Of a stretch of 29,792 bases of DNA, positions 1 to 10,616 are shown one piece after another. The position numbers were made by a program, and so were the translations under genes. Below the pieces are notes generated by a model. The model was not told the origin of the DNA, ran no database searches, and was given only the letters and a program-made list of their open reading frames with translations. Each line of letters begins with the position of its first letter. The first letter of the stretch is position 1. Source of the DNA: Chara braunii (taxonomy: Eukaryota; Streptophyta; Charophyceae; Charales; Characeae); NCBI GenBank assembly GCA_003427395.1, contig BFEA01000137.1:1846493-1876284 (forward strand), given 5' to 3'.

Positions 1-29
<29 letters not shown>
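1..29. repeat. (CT)n microsatellite at window edge
   Basis: Pure CT dinucleotide run from base 1, so it probably continues outside the window. No other structure is visible. Confidence 0.95.
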
Positions 30-34
<5 letters not shown>

Positions 35-528
35 AACTTCAGTGAGTTTATCGAAGGGAATACAGTACAGGATCCTGCAAGTGACACCACTTCATAATGT
101 CAAAGAGAATGGAAAACAGTGCAAAACACCATAATTGACAATGAACTGTCATTAACTGAATAATTAATATTTTTGCAGCGTATGAAAAAGCAGGAATCGC
201 CATTGGCCAGTGATCCCTTAGTACCCTTACAGCACTTTTAATGACCCAAATTTAGAAGTATTGGTGTCATGGGTGTGCTATCTGAAACACCCTTGTCTTT
301 CAATGCCCCCCCAGCTAAGTTCCTTGTACTCGTTTGTTTTATGCTTTCATCTCGAGAACTGAACTTCAAGCATTCAACACTTCTCTTCCTTTTCCTCACT
401 GCCCCTCTTGTGCTCTGCCCACTTGTGCTGATCTTCGGTTTATATTGTGCGTGCATGGGTCCTTTGCCAGGTGTCGTCACCCTGCAGCTCTCTCGCGTAA
501 CTCCCAGATTACCGAACTACAGGAAAAT
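30..528. other. Non-coding stretch upstream of the secreted-protein gene
   Basis: No credible ORF or repeat was recognised. A weak TATA-like TTTATATT lies at 439-446, about 85 bases before the ATG at 529, so this stretch may hold the promoter and 5' leader of the next gene. That role is inferred from position only. Confidence 0.35.
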
Positions 529-855
529 ATGAAGTGGTTTTCGGCGCTCGTCGTTGTTGTTTCTGTCGCTTTCCTGATTGCTCTGGTACCTTTCGTCTCT
601 GGCTGGTGCCGGAATGACACTGACCACGATCCAAACACAAGGAGGCGGGTCGACTGCATTAAGATCCCAATTGCTCAGCTTCAATTGGGATGCCAGTCAC
701 TGTGCTATCGAGAGAAATGGTGCGAGGGTATTGTCTGGGTCACCGAGCCAGCTGATTACGTCAAAGGCAAGTACTGCTGCTACCTCAAGAACAAGTACAA
801 TCCAAATGCTCTCAAGCCCCAATTGTTCCGGAAGTTCTGCAAGAGGGGGTACTAG
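529..855 (+). CDS. Small secreted cysteine-rich protein, possibly PAN/apple-like
   Basis: An ORF of 108 codons. The ATG at 529 was preferred over an upstream in-frame ATG at 334 because it gives a textbook signal peptide: MKWF, then a hydrophobic run rich in V, A, L and I, ending near VSG at about residue 25. The mature part has 8 cysteines (WC, VDC, GC, SLC, KWC, CC, FC) over about 83 residues, many Lys/Arg, and no transmembrane segment. The pattern C-x3-C-x5-C, followed later by CCYLK, resembles the core of PAN/apple domains (CxxxC, then GxCyLK), which bind proteins or carbohydrates outside the cell. The fold assignment is tentative. The product should enter the secretory pathway and be disulfide-bonded. 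There is no visible intron, and the stop is TAG at 853-855. It is the most gene-like ORF in the window, but it could still be an exon of a larger gene. Confidence 0.55.
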   Translation: MKWFSALVVVVSVAFLIALVPFVSGWCRNDTDHDPNTRRRVDCIKIPIAQLQLGCQSLCYREKWCEGIVWVTEPADYVKGKYCCYLKNKYNPNALKPQLFRKFCKRGY

Positions 856-1035
856 CAACTTAGTAGCAAGCCACCGCTAGAGTGATCAATAATCATTGAT
901 TCTGTGACAAGCTGTCACAGAAAGGAAGGGAACTTGAGGGAGACCTGCAACAGTGCAACTTGAAGGAGCCCAATACTTTGGGGAGAGTATGTAAGGATCA
1001 TCCCATACGGACAGATGCATGCATCTGTGGACGAG
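856..1035. other. Short intergenic stretch
   Basis: No gene seen. It has a short perfect inverted repeat, TGTGACAGCTTGTCACA-like, around 903-918 (gtgacaagctgtcac), which could be a minor hairpin just after the secreted-protein gene. Confidence 0.3.
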
Positions 1036-1160
1036 AAGAGTGTCATCCTCATCCTCATCGTCATCGCCATCATCATCGTCATCGTCATCGTCGTCGCCAT
1101 CGTCACTGTGATCATTGTCATCATCGTCATCATTATGGTGATTATCATTATCAGTGTGAC
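1036..1160. repeat. Imperfect TCA/TCG triplet repeat
   Basis: Degenerate trinucleotide repeat of TCA, TCG and ATT/GTC variants. On the minus strand it reads as Asp/Glu-rich runs, and on the plus strand as Ile/Val- or His/Arg-rich runs. These translations are artefacts of the repeat, not evidence for a protein. Confidence 0.9.
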
Positions 1161-1260
1161 TGATCATCGACGATTAATCAGTGGCGTCAATGATTATGAT
1201 CATAATTAACGTCATCCGAGCATTGCGTACAGGTGGTCGGGTGGGGTGAATATACAAGGG

Positions 1261-1319
1261 GTGTTGTTGTCGTTGTTGCTGTTGTCGTCATCGTTGTTGT
1301 TAGTGGTGGTGGTGGTGGG
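1261..1319. repeat. GTT/GTC/GTG triplet repeat
   Basis: Second triplet tract, G+T rich, ending in (GTG)n. It lies just before the region where LINE-A homology begins and has no coding signature. Confidence 0.85.
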
Positions 1320-1589
1320 CGGGTATATGCTTGCCTTCTGTGAATCGATGGACCGGGTACATTCTATTTGTACCATTCCAAAGATTGCTTGTAACTAATA
1401 CATACGCTCAGTGGGTCCGTGGAGAATTTGTCATTGTGAGCAACAGCTTTGCGCTGCCCTTCCCAGACACTGACCTTAACATGTCGATCTCTCCCCTATA
1501 CCGGCTCGTCAATGCCTCTAGTACTCTTTTTGTTGGGAGAAACACATGTTGGCAAGCGGGTCTGATATCCCATCACAGTTACTCAAAAT

Positions 1590-3300
1590 GTGACCATGAT
1601 TGTATTGCTGGCAAATGGGGCACTTGTAACTACGGTAACAGATCAGGCCACCCAAAGAACTCAAGTCGACCGAGTTTACCAGAATGTCTGGGCGGATATT
1701 GGGATGCCCCTGAATGACCAAGAGATCGGGACACAAGGGGAAAGGGGGGAGGGAGACCCCCGGCAAGACCGAAAAGAGGGAATGGAGGGTGGAAGGGGGG
1801 TAGACGGGGAGATGATGGTCGCCACAGGGGATGAAATGTTAACTAAGGGAGAGATAAAAGAGGAGGCGGGCAAAAAAGGGGAGAACCCCGAAACGAAAAA
1901 AGAAAATTCAACAAAAGAGGAAGCAATACCTACATGGGCACAACGGGTGAGAAACACGATGCAGGACAAGACTTCAACCATAAATCGATCCATGACGGAC
2001 ACTCAACAAGGGATTGCAGAGGGTCTCAAAGTGTCGTTGAAAAATCTCTCATCGGCACGAGCAGATTTCCTCACCCTCTTCCTCCTACCGTCGAAGAGCC
2101 AGGTGATAGACCGAGGAGGACAGAAAACTATCATGAAAACCTACCCAACTGAAAGACTAGAAGAAAGAGACCGAGCATACACCAAACATGCTAGTACTTG
2201 GGTGTGAAATTGCACAGAAATCAGTCAATGACAAAATCAGGTGGATTTGCAAAAGATTGGAGGAAATGAAGTGCAGCCCTGAACCTGTCCAGGAATTTTT
2301 TCTGATACAGCCCCTGTCATCAACCTTTTTCACAATTCTCAGTCTATTTACACAAGATAAACAACGAATGGATCGATGGAAAAGACTTCGATGGGAAAGG
2401 TCAGAAGTACGCATTTACCCATGGCAGCCCAAAAAGCTTACCCGGAGCTATGAATCCCCCGCGGCCGCAGTCACCGCGGGCACGACCGCGGACTGCGGTC
2501 GCGACCGCGGGCCCGCGGTCATGAACGCGGTCCGCGGTCAAGGAAAAAAAAAAAAAAAAAAAAAAAAGAATTCAGAAAAATCTGAAAAAAATATATGTTA
2601 TGCCAAAAAAATAAACTGAACAACTTTTGCCTTGGGTTCATATCAAAACTCGTTACCAAATTTGAGATAAAAAACAAAAAAAATCCTTTATTTTATTTAC
2701 TAAAAGAATAAAGTAAAGAACTTTTGCCTGAGGGATTTCTGTTTTTCATTTTTTTTTAAATCCAAAACGAAGTCAAAAAATAAAACTAAAAATATACGCT
2801 TGTAGAGCGCAAAAAAAACTACAACCCCATATTTTTTGTTTTGTTTTTTGCCTATTATTCTAGGAATTAAAAATGTCAGGGTTTTTCGACCGCGGCCCTT
2901 GCCCGCAGCCGACCTCGGCGGTCGGGATCCCGACCGCGGGCCGAGATTGACCCCGCGGTCATGACCGCGGGGGATTCATATCCGCGGAGGGGAAAAAAAA
3001 ACAAATTATGAAATACTACTCATGGGTTGAACTGAGGCACATCCCGGTAGAAATACAAACCGCATTCATACACGACCTGGCACAGCAATGCATGATTGTG
3101 GATTTCATTGACCCACTCCCATCGTATGTAGCCAAAAGGGATGATTATGTGATCATAGCCCTGGACCTCCCGAGGGGCCAGCCTTTCTTTTATCGATAAT
3201 ATGATCCCATTTTAAATGGGGGGGGAAATTCACCAAATTCATACTGCGCACAAGTTTCGGCCCTGGTGCTTTAAGTGCAGAGCCTACGGTCACCTATGTA
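1590..3300 (+). pseudogene. LINE-A ORF1 (nucleic-acid-binding protein), interrupted
   Basis: ORF1-type proteins of plant LINEs bind RNA and form the retrotransposition particle. Here a Lys/Glu/Gly-rich N-terminal part (1590-2207) is followed in another frame by a part (2188-2445) ending RIYPWQPKK. After the 532-bp insertion the reading resumes at 3008 with YSWVELRHIPVEIQ and IALDLPRG, the pattern of DUF4283 (W-P..., then WVRLPxLPxE). A CCHC-like knuckle CFKCRAYGHLC lies at 3267-3299, probably after a frameshift, since the 3008 frame stops at 3197-3199. The two halves of the domain flank the inserted element exactly, so the insertion broke an originally continuous ORF1. Domain naming is by eye. 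Confidence 0.65.
2449..2980. mobile_element. Modular-TIR element copy 1 (CCGCGG arrays)
   Basis: A 532-bp insert with perfect 16-bp terminal inverted repeats (TATGAATCCCCCGCGG at 2449-2464 and its complement at 2965-2980). Inside each end is an array of about 90 bp dense in CCGCGG and GACCGCGG palindromes: 2461-2541 on the left and 2888-2970 on the right. The centre is AT-rich with a shared core (about 2570-2665: ATATGTTATGC, then ACTTTTGCCT, then GTTACCAAATTTG) that recurs in copies at 5453-5751 and 20690-20900. There is no transposase ORF, so it would be non-autonomous. It lies inside LINE-A ORF1. No clear target-site duplication was found. Confidence 0.75.
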
Positions 3301-4852
3301 CATAATCAGCATGCCCACTGCACCCGAATAACACTCGACCAACAGCAGGCAAGCTCCAGCGAGATCCTTATCGGCCGAACAAATGGTACACTCTAGACCC
3401 AGGGCATGATGGTTGGGGCAACTTGGGTGTATCAGGATTACCTGGATGCAAAAGGGGATAAGGGATGAACGTGGGAGGGAAGGGGAGATCAATGTAGGGT
3501 CACCAAGCCACCGAGCGACTGGAAACCCCGACGGGGACAGGGAGCAACCGATAGCAAACGAGAGGGTAAACCAGGCTGATCGGCATAACCCCAGAGGATA
3601 GGGGACACCCCCCCCAGTCAGCAGAGGCCACACCTCCCCTGAAGTCCCAACAAACTGGGCAACCACAGCTACAACAAGGGAATGCGCAGAAGAAACAAAA
3701 ACAACTAGTGAAGGGACCAGCAGCGGGAGGCTATCTGCCAACAAGAGAATGACAGTACGGTCAAAAAGAGGGGAGGGCGTCAAAAGTTGCCGAGTATTGA
3801 AAAGGAAAGAACCAAAACAGACAGACACAGATATTAGAACGGGCTCCGCCGGGTCTAACAATGACAAAGTAAGGGAAGACGAGTTTGCTAACGCTTTTGG
3901 TATGACACCGATAAAAGTAGAGGTTGTCCCAGGTGGCCCCCCTCCACCTACCCCCCTGGAAATAGAAATGGAAGACGTTGCACACACAGGGGGGCAACAG
4001 ACCTCGCGAACTGGCAACGAAGAAAATTCATCAGGAGACAGATTGAAGGAGTTGACAAATTGGTTGATGGACAACCTGCGGATCAAATACCAGGGCAGGA
4101 ATGAAGAATTTTGGGATAACACATACATGGCTTTGATCCCACTACTTGAAAACAACGAGAGACTCCAACTAGCTCTGTAGAGCGGGTTGCCAAATGGCAC
4201 GAACCAATCGAAAACCTGCCAAAAACTACTCACCATTGTCCTCAATCGCCAGCAGCAAGCCGAGAGCGGCACCCCGGAAGAAGGGAGGCATGACCTGGCC
4301 ATAATCCCCTCACAGAATACAAAGAAAAACCTAGATATGGCCAACGCAGAGGGGTCTAACCCAAAGCAACATGCACAGGTTAGTACAATAGGAGGAGAAA
4401 AGGAGCAAGAGAAAAGAGGAAGCCGGGAGGAAGGAGGAGACGGAAAGCAAGGGACAGAGATGACAACAGACGGAAAAACATAGAACAAGGAAGGGGGAGA
4501 AACAGAGAATCCAGAACCAAGGAGAGGGTCGATGGAAGAAGCAGAAGGGGAGAAGGAGGAGGGAGGGGCACAAACGAAAGAGGAAAGGAGTAGTGGGGAC
4601 AGGACAGGGGCGATGGAAGAAGGGGCGATAACGGAAAAGAAAGAGGTTGGGAAACGGGGGAAAGTGGAAGGGAATACTCTGTGTTTAGCACTGGCCGCTT
4701 GGCGACCAGAAATACCCGCACAACAAAAATCTGGAAAAATACGGAATGACATTGAATTTCCCCCTCCAAACCCTCCGGATCTAGACCTCACCAGTAAACG
4801 CCAGAAACTTCATCACCTGCTTGATAAAGGAGGGACAACGAACACACCTTAG
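3301..4852 (+). pseudogene. LINE-A ORF1 tail and hinge, purine-rich
   Basis: Plus-strand reading frames (3749-4180, 4187-4483 and 4532-4852) are rich in Glu, Lys, Arg, Gly and Gln, as in low-complexity C-terminal parts of LINE ORF1 proteins. Strong purine bias between 4380 and 4680 leaves the minus strand almost free of stops, which produces a long antisense ORF (4791-3271) with no recognisable domain. I treat that ORF as a by-product of composition. Frameshifts separate the plus-strand pieces. Assignment to ORF1 rests on position between the CCHC motif and the endonuclease. Confidence 0.45.
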
Positions 4853-5452
4853 GAAAAAAGATTGGTCATGATCCTGGTCAAACGTGGGGAAGACTCCTCA
4901 TAAATAAGCCTCTCAGTACCACCAAGGGCAACTCACGGGGAAATTACTTTGAAAGGACGATCGACATTTCTCCTCTCTCTCTTAGCATGGGGAGGTGGCC
5001 CAACACTCTTAAGATCAGATATAGCCTAACTAACTCATGACCACCTCCCACAAGGTGCTTCCTCCTCCCTGGTGATCTCATACGTCAAGCACAAACTATC
5101 TGCTAAAGACGTATATTTGAGATATGAGCAGACCAAAGTAGAGGGTCTACGCTGGTTTAGCCAAGAAATGATAATGGACTTGCAATAACTAAAGATTAAA
5201 GTTTCTGATCCCTGGTCGGAGGAAGACACCAGGTCCCTTTTAATCAAATTATTAACAAATGGCACCCTGCAAAAGGGAGGCCCACTCGACAAAGAGTTGT
5301 GGTTGCCACTTTAAAAGAGAAGAGAGAGAAGAAACAACCGATCTCAATTAAAAGGAAGAGAGATATAAGAAATGCATGTGGTTGACACATTGTACAACAA
5401 GGAAAAACAATGGCAGCTCAACAAAAGAATTGCAGATTTGGATCTACGGTCT
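4853..5452 (+). other. LINE-A region between ORF1 and ORF2
   Basis: No intact ORF. This sequence lies between the purine-rich ORF1 tail and the second nested element. It may include the 5' part of ORF2 in decayed form, because a fragment near 5100-5300 still reads like degraded protein in the plus frame. I recognise no motif in it. Confidence 0.3.
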
Positions 5453-5751
5453 ATGTAGACCCCCGTACGAATATGGGCCGTACGTACGGGCTCATGTGGT
5501 CGTACAGACCGTACGTACGAAAAAAAAATAAAAAATTGAAAAATCAAAAAAATCTGGAAAAACAATATGTTATGCAGAAATATAAACTGAAACACTTTTG
5601 CCTCAGGGTCATATTGAAATTTGTTACCAAATTTGTGATTAAAAAAAAAACGTTTTTTTTTTTGTTTTTTTTTTTTTTTTTTAATTTCGTACGGGGCTGT
5701 ACATACGGCCGTATACGATAAACCCCCCGTACGTCGTACGGGGTGTTACAC
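5453..5751. mobile_element. Modular-TIR element copy 2 (CGTACG arrays)
   Basis: An insert of about 300 bp with imperfect 16-bp inverted ends (5455-5470 and 5734-5749, 13 of 16 matching). Arrays of CGTACG and CGTACGTACG palindromes flank an AT-rich core (about 5550-5640). The core matches copy 1: ATATGTTATGC, then AACTGAAAC, then ACTTTTGCCTC, then TTACCAAATTTG. The arrays do not match copy 1, having CGTACG where copy 1 has CCGCGG, although both begin with a CCCCCG block. It lies directly upstream of the endonuclease region of LINE-A and encodes nothing itself. Confidence 0.75.
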
Positions 5752-6530
5752 AGTTTATGGTCACTTAACGTAAATGGGATGGCATCTGCAAAACCAACTA
5801 AACTGAAGACGATCATGGAGCTTTTGAGAAGGGTGGAAGGAAGGGATTGGTCGGATGTCGTATGCCTACAGGAAACTCATTTGGCAGACATCCCGGAACA
5901 CAATCATGTGCATAAAGAGATTTGGCCATACCGGGCATACCGAGCCCATGCCCCGAAACTAAGCAGCGGAGGAGTGGCTATTTGGCTCCCTTCGGGGTCT
6001 AGGGTGGAGCCACTCAACTGGGAGGCGGACCGGGAGGAGGGGAGATGGGTGTACATCCTCGCGATGTTGGAAATTGAAGCGATCAACATTCTAAATGTAT
6101 ATGGACCGAATGAGCCTAAAGAACGACAAGTTTTCTTTGAAAGATTAGAAACAAAACTTGAAAACTGTCAATTGGCATACCAATAATAATGGAAGAGGAC
6201 TTCAATGCAGCCCCGGACCGATGGTTAGACAGATGGAAGATCCCATCCCCCTGTCCCTTCTACGTGGAGAGCGATGAAAAGACCATAGCGTACCTGACTC
6301 AAATTCTCCACCTCGTAGACACGTTCAGACAAGCATTCCCTACCCGGCGCAGCTTCACCTGCTTTCGCAAAAACTAAACAGAGAAGGTATCCAATCACGC
6401 ATTGACTTGATTCTAATCTCAGAAGAATTGCAAGGGGCCCTGCAAATGACAGAAATATTCCCATGCAGTCCCCACCCAGGGATGGACCATGCAATGTGTC
6501 TGACCATCTTCTCATTCCGGAAGAAGCCAG
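5752..6530 (+). pseudogene. LINE-A ORF2, apurinic-like endonuclease domain
   Basis: The endonuclease nicks target DNA to prime reverse transcription. Visible family motifs in order: SLNVNG (5760s), VCLQETH (catalytic Glu region, about 5860-5880), SGGVAIW, ILNVYGPN (about 6090-6110), an altered GGDFNA reading EEDFNA at 6192-6209, SRIDLIL (about 6390-6412), and an altered SDH box reading MDHAMCL (about 6484). There are at least two frameshifts: motifs up to NVYGPN are in one frame, DFNA in a second, SRIDLIL in a third. The Gly-Gly to Glu-Glu change needs two G-to-A transitions. The enzyme would be inactive. Confidence 0.8.
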
Positions 6531-9500
6531 ATCAAGGGAGAGAATTTTATAAACGTAACACGTCCCTGCTCACTATAGACCGGTTTAAGACCTATGTGAA
6601 AGAAGTCTGGGACTATTGGCGCCAGCAAAAAAAACTAATTCAAGACGACATACTATGTTTCAACAACGGCCTGACATTCCTGGGCTGCAAGTGCAACGAA
6701 TACTCAAAACTGCTCGTTGTCCGACGCAACGCATAAGAGATGGACCTCCGACATAGATTGCAACATCTCCAACAACAAGAAGATGACAAGAGTGATGACA
6801 CAAGACTAACAGAAATAGCCAATGAGATACAAATGTTAGAAACCCAGATCCTGCAACAAATGGGGCACCGTTGGCAAGGCATTAGGATACGGGAAAATCT
6901 TCACAAACACAACATGGAAGGAACCATGGACACAAGATTTTTCGCAATGGCCAAGACAAAACTTGGGCGATCGACTATAGAAGCCCTGGAGGACCCAAAA
7001 GTCAACGAAGGTCCGCTACTTACATCGACAGCGATTTGCACAAAAATAGTCAAGAACTTCTTCCAAAACCTCTTCACATCAGAGTGTGGGTCCCAACCAG
7101 AGGCGCAGAGGCTGAAGGAAATTGATGAGTTTCAGCTCCCCCTCACCGAAACAATGACAGAGCAAGAGAAGGAACTATTAGGAAAACCTCTTATAAAAGG
7201 TGAGGTATGGACATCGCTGATGCTTATGGAAGAGGAAAAAAACTCGGGCATAGATGGTCTTCCCAATGAGTTCTGGGAAGTGATGTGGGAGGACATTTCA
7301 GAAGACCTAATGAAATATTATAATGCAATGTGGGAGGAAGATCGGACAGGGGAATTTGTAGGTCAAGGGGTTTTAACGCTCCTGTACAAAAAAGGAGCAA
7401 AAACGAATATACGGAACTATAGACCAATCACGCTTCTCACAGTGGTCTACAAGATGGTGGCAAAAGCATTAGCAAACCGCCTGTCCAGTGTGCTAGAATA
7501 TATTATACATCCAAACCAGACAGGATTTATCAAGAGCATGAACATCCAAGATAATATTTTGTTAGTCAATGAAGTGATTAAGCTTGCAAGACAGTCTTAA
7601 ACGGAACGCTGGAATCATCTTCATTGACTTTGAGAAGGCCTATGATCACATGGATTGAATATTCTTAGACAAATGCTTGGAAAACATCAATTTCGGAGCC
7701 AAATGTAGATGCTGGGTGCAAATCCTTCATAAAAATGCGACAACTAGAGTCATGGTAAACGGAAACCTGGCACCGTGAACTAACTTACAAAGATCAGTAA
7801 GAAACTTACAAAGATCAGTAAGACAGGGGGATCCATTAGCCCCATTTCTTTTTGTGATCATCATGGAAGCATTACCAGAAAATATGAGAACCCATAAGGA
7901 CATCCAAATAATACATTTATCCTCAATCCCTAAAGAAGTTATCCCGGTTTGCTCGATGTTTGCGGATGATCTCACCCTCATAGTGGACGCAACCCGGGAA
8001 TCGATGGAAGGAGTCTAATACATGATGGACCGCTTCTGTACCTTATCTGACATGAGAGTCAATTGGGGGAATAAGACTCTGGGATTGTGGATCTATCATC
8101 AAGGAGGGAGAATCCCGGAACAACCAAAAGTTAAATGGCTACCGTCAGAAGCCTCAATCAAAGTCTTGGAAGTCTCATTGACAGCCAATGGCAGACCACC
8201 AACCAACAATGAATGAATAACCAAGCCTGCTCTGGAAAAGCTAGCACTATGGAAAGACAAACATACCTCACTGATTAGCAGAACCCCGGTCATTAACAAC
8301 GCCGTGCTCGCTTCCCTTTGGTACAAATCGGCGATCTGAGGGCTTGACAATGCCACCCTAAAAGCTTTCCAGCGACAGTTAGTCGCCTTTTTATGGCGAG
8401 GGGATCACGAAAAACACAATGTAATCAGCAGAGTTGCATGGCAAGCGATTATCCAACCCAGAGCGAAAGGGGGATTGGGTATTATTGACTCGACAACACA
8501 AACCAAGGCGCTGGCTATACAATGGCTTAAGTGCCTGCTCATCTGCCCATATATCCCATGGAAAGACTTGACCTCGGAACAGATCTTAAGATTAGCCCCG
8601 GAAACACCAGCCTACATCAACCCACTCACATGGATTGAAAACAGAGAATGGTCAATTCCACGGAGACGGTCTCAACAGGAAAGTTCCTTAGTTGATTCAC
8701 CAGGACAAGAGGCAAGGAAGGACCTGTGCAATGACCCCTTCTGACCGACAGTGCTACAGATATGGAGGAGTCTTCCCCTACCGGACAAAACCCAACCAGA
8801 AAGATGGGAAGAGGTGATCCAGCAACCACTGTTCGAGAATAGAAAGAAAACTAATTCGAGAAGTCAAGCACTGCATTGCACGGACTCCCCATGGAAAGGA
8901 TGGGTGAACAGGGGGGTATTTAGAATAGGAGATATATGGGACGCAGACAGGAGGGACTGAATTACAAGAGATCAACTCAAGGAAAAACTGAGGTATTGCC
9001 ACAGACCAGATGAAGCGTTGGAAAATCTTATAGAATGCATCTCCTTGAACTGGTGAAAAATTCTGAGAAAGGGGCCGTCAATACAAGAATTCGACTGGGT
9101 ATTAATTCGGGGCCGTCAGGGGGAGGTGGGCAATGTGGTGTGCTGTGACCCAAAAGGGCCGGTAGTGGTAAATACATTCACAATAGGTAAGGACAACTCA
9201 CTCCAAAGAACCAATCCTGAACAGATACAATTCGTCTGAAAGGACGAACACTCAAGAATCAGAGTTCTGAGGGTGAAGGACAGATGGGTGGCGTTCTCCC
9301 CAGATACACCGATAACTCAACTGCCCCTGGACCCTCTGGAGTGGGTATGGACGAATATACAGGGTGGGGGCAGAACCAATACTAAAACGTTGTAGACCAT
9401 TACTGTTAAAGAAATATACCGACTACTCCGGCCAAAAATCAATCGACGGGACTGGGGGGAAGCGAGATGGGTGGACCAGTTGAACATTAGCAAAGAATCG

Positions 9501-9989
9501 CTGAGAAACGTTAAATGGTTTCAATTAACTAAAAGGAAACCTGCCAATGTGGCCTCTCCGCAATGGCAAATAGAACACAGGTGCCTACCCACCAATAATC
9601 GGTTGATAGATAGGACTAACCTTGAACAGAAAGGACTCGCCCTACTCTGGTGTCGACTATGCTTGAGTGCATTCCCATCGAGGAAAAGACCAGAAACAAT
9701 AGAGCACATTTTTCTTCAATGTCCCCGAGCGGTCTGGCTCTGACGGTCGTGGGATAGAGTCTGGGACCAGCTCGGAACAGGGTCACTCTGGCCGTGGGAC
9801 TGGAAAACCTTGCTGTTTGAAAAATGGCCCTCGAAACAGCCTGACGACTTCACTTTCAACATGTTCAAGCAAGGACGTAGGGTCGTACTGTGGGTACTAT
9901 GGAGTCGTCGCTGCACCTATGAAATGGAGAGTGTGAGGTTGGAGGGACCAAAATTTACGAAGAGCATACAAGAACAGAGACAAATCTAA
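6531..9989 (+). pseudogene. LINE-A ORF2, reverse transcriptase and C-terminal zinc-binding domain
   Basis: The RT copies LINE RNA at the nicked target. Motifs in order: NSGIDGLPNEFW (about 7246-7275), NYRPITLL (about 7408-7431), GFIKSMNIQDNI (about 7530-7557), IDFEKAYDHMD (7623-7655), RQGDPLAPFLF (about 7820), the catalytic FADD (about 7959-7970), GGLGIID (about 8470-8490), and the C-terminal zinc motif CRLC...ETIEHIFLQC (about 9654-9722). One frameshift lies near 7600. From about 7608 to 9989 a single frame persists, broken only by stops at 7656, 7776, 8016, 8214, 8337, 8742, 8958, 9054, 9237, 9393 and 9741, all TGA except TAA at 8016 and TAG at 9393. A perfect 21-bp tandem duplication (7782-7802 and 7803-7823) adds seven codons before RQGDP. 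I see no RNase H domain. Confidence 0.9.
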
Positions 9990-10616
9990 CAGCACGGTGG
10001 GAGGAAGTCGAAACGCAGATCAAATAAATCCATACTCAGAACAAAATAAAGCAAAAAATACAAGTATTCTGCAAAGAATGGCTCGGTGGGGAAAAAGGGG
10101 GGAGTTTGGGGAAAGTGGAATGGGAAAAGGAAAAAGGCGGGCAGGAGGGGGTGCCGGACAACATGGAGATAACCAGAGACTCCAGACTCCTCTTCAATGA
10201 TTGGACCAAGCTAGATGACGCAACTTCAATGCAGCCAAGTGACCTGTTCCCGGACTTCTTTCCTCCCGGGCCCCCGCAAATTGTTTAGTCAGCAAGGCAT
10301 GGTATGGGGGAGAGTGATGGAAATGTAGAATAGTAAAAAAAAGGGCAGTCTTGGAAAGCAGGGAACGGTGGTGTGTTCAAGGGAGTAGCTAGACCGCCAG
10401 GTGTTATGGACAGCAATAGGCGGCCCAATGAAGGGCTGAAGAGGCGGATCTAGCTAAGGTTTAAAACTCTCAGAAGATGATAGGCCTAGCAGTAATAGTA
10501 GGGAAGCTGTCTCTATGGGAACAGTGGCGAAAGGCTCTTCCAACCCTAATGGGAAGAGGTGTGTTTCTGTGTTGTATTACATATGTTAATATGAGCCTTG
10601 GGCACTGGGCCCCAAT

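Noticed and set aside
886-1167. Asp-rich ORF on the minus strand
   Set aside because: Direct translation of the TCA/TCG triplet repeat.
3271-4791. 506-codon ORF on the minus strand
   Set aside because: It is antisense to the purine-rich LINE-A ORF1 tail. Its Ser/Pro/Leu/Phe-rich translation has no domain, and purine bias on the plus strand explains the lack of stops.
7608-9989. Outright call of an alternative genetic code (UGA = Trp)
   Set aside because: About 38 Trp positions in the same frame still use TGG, and one stop aligned with Trp is TAG, so mutation is the simpler explanation.
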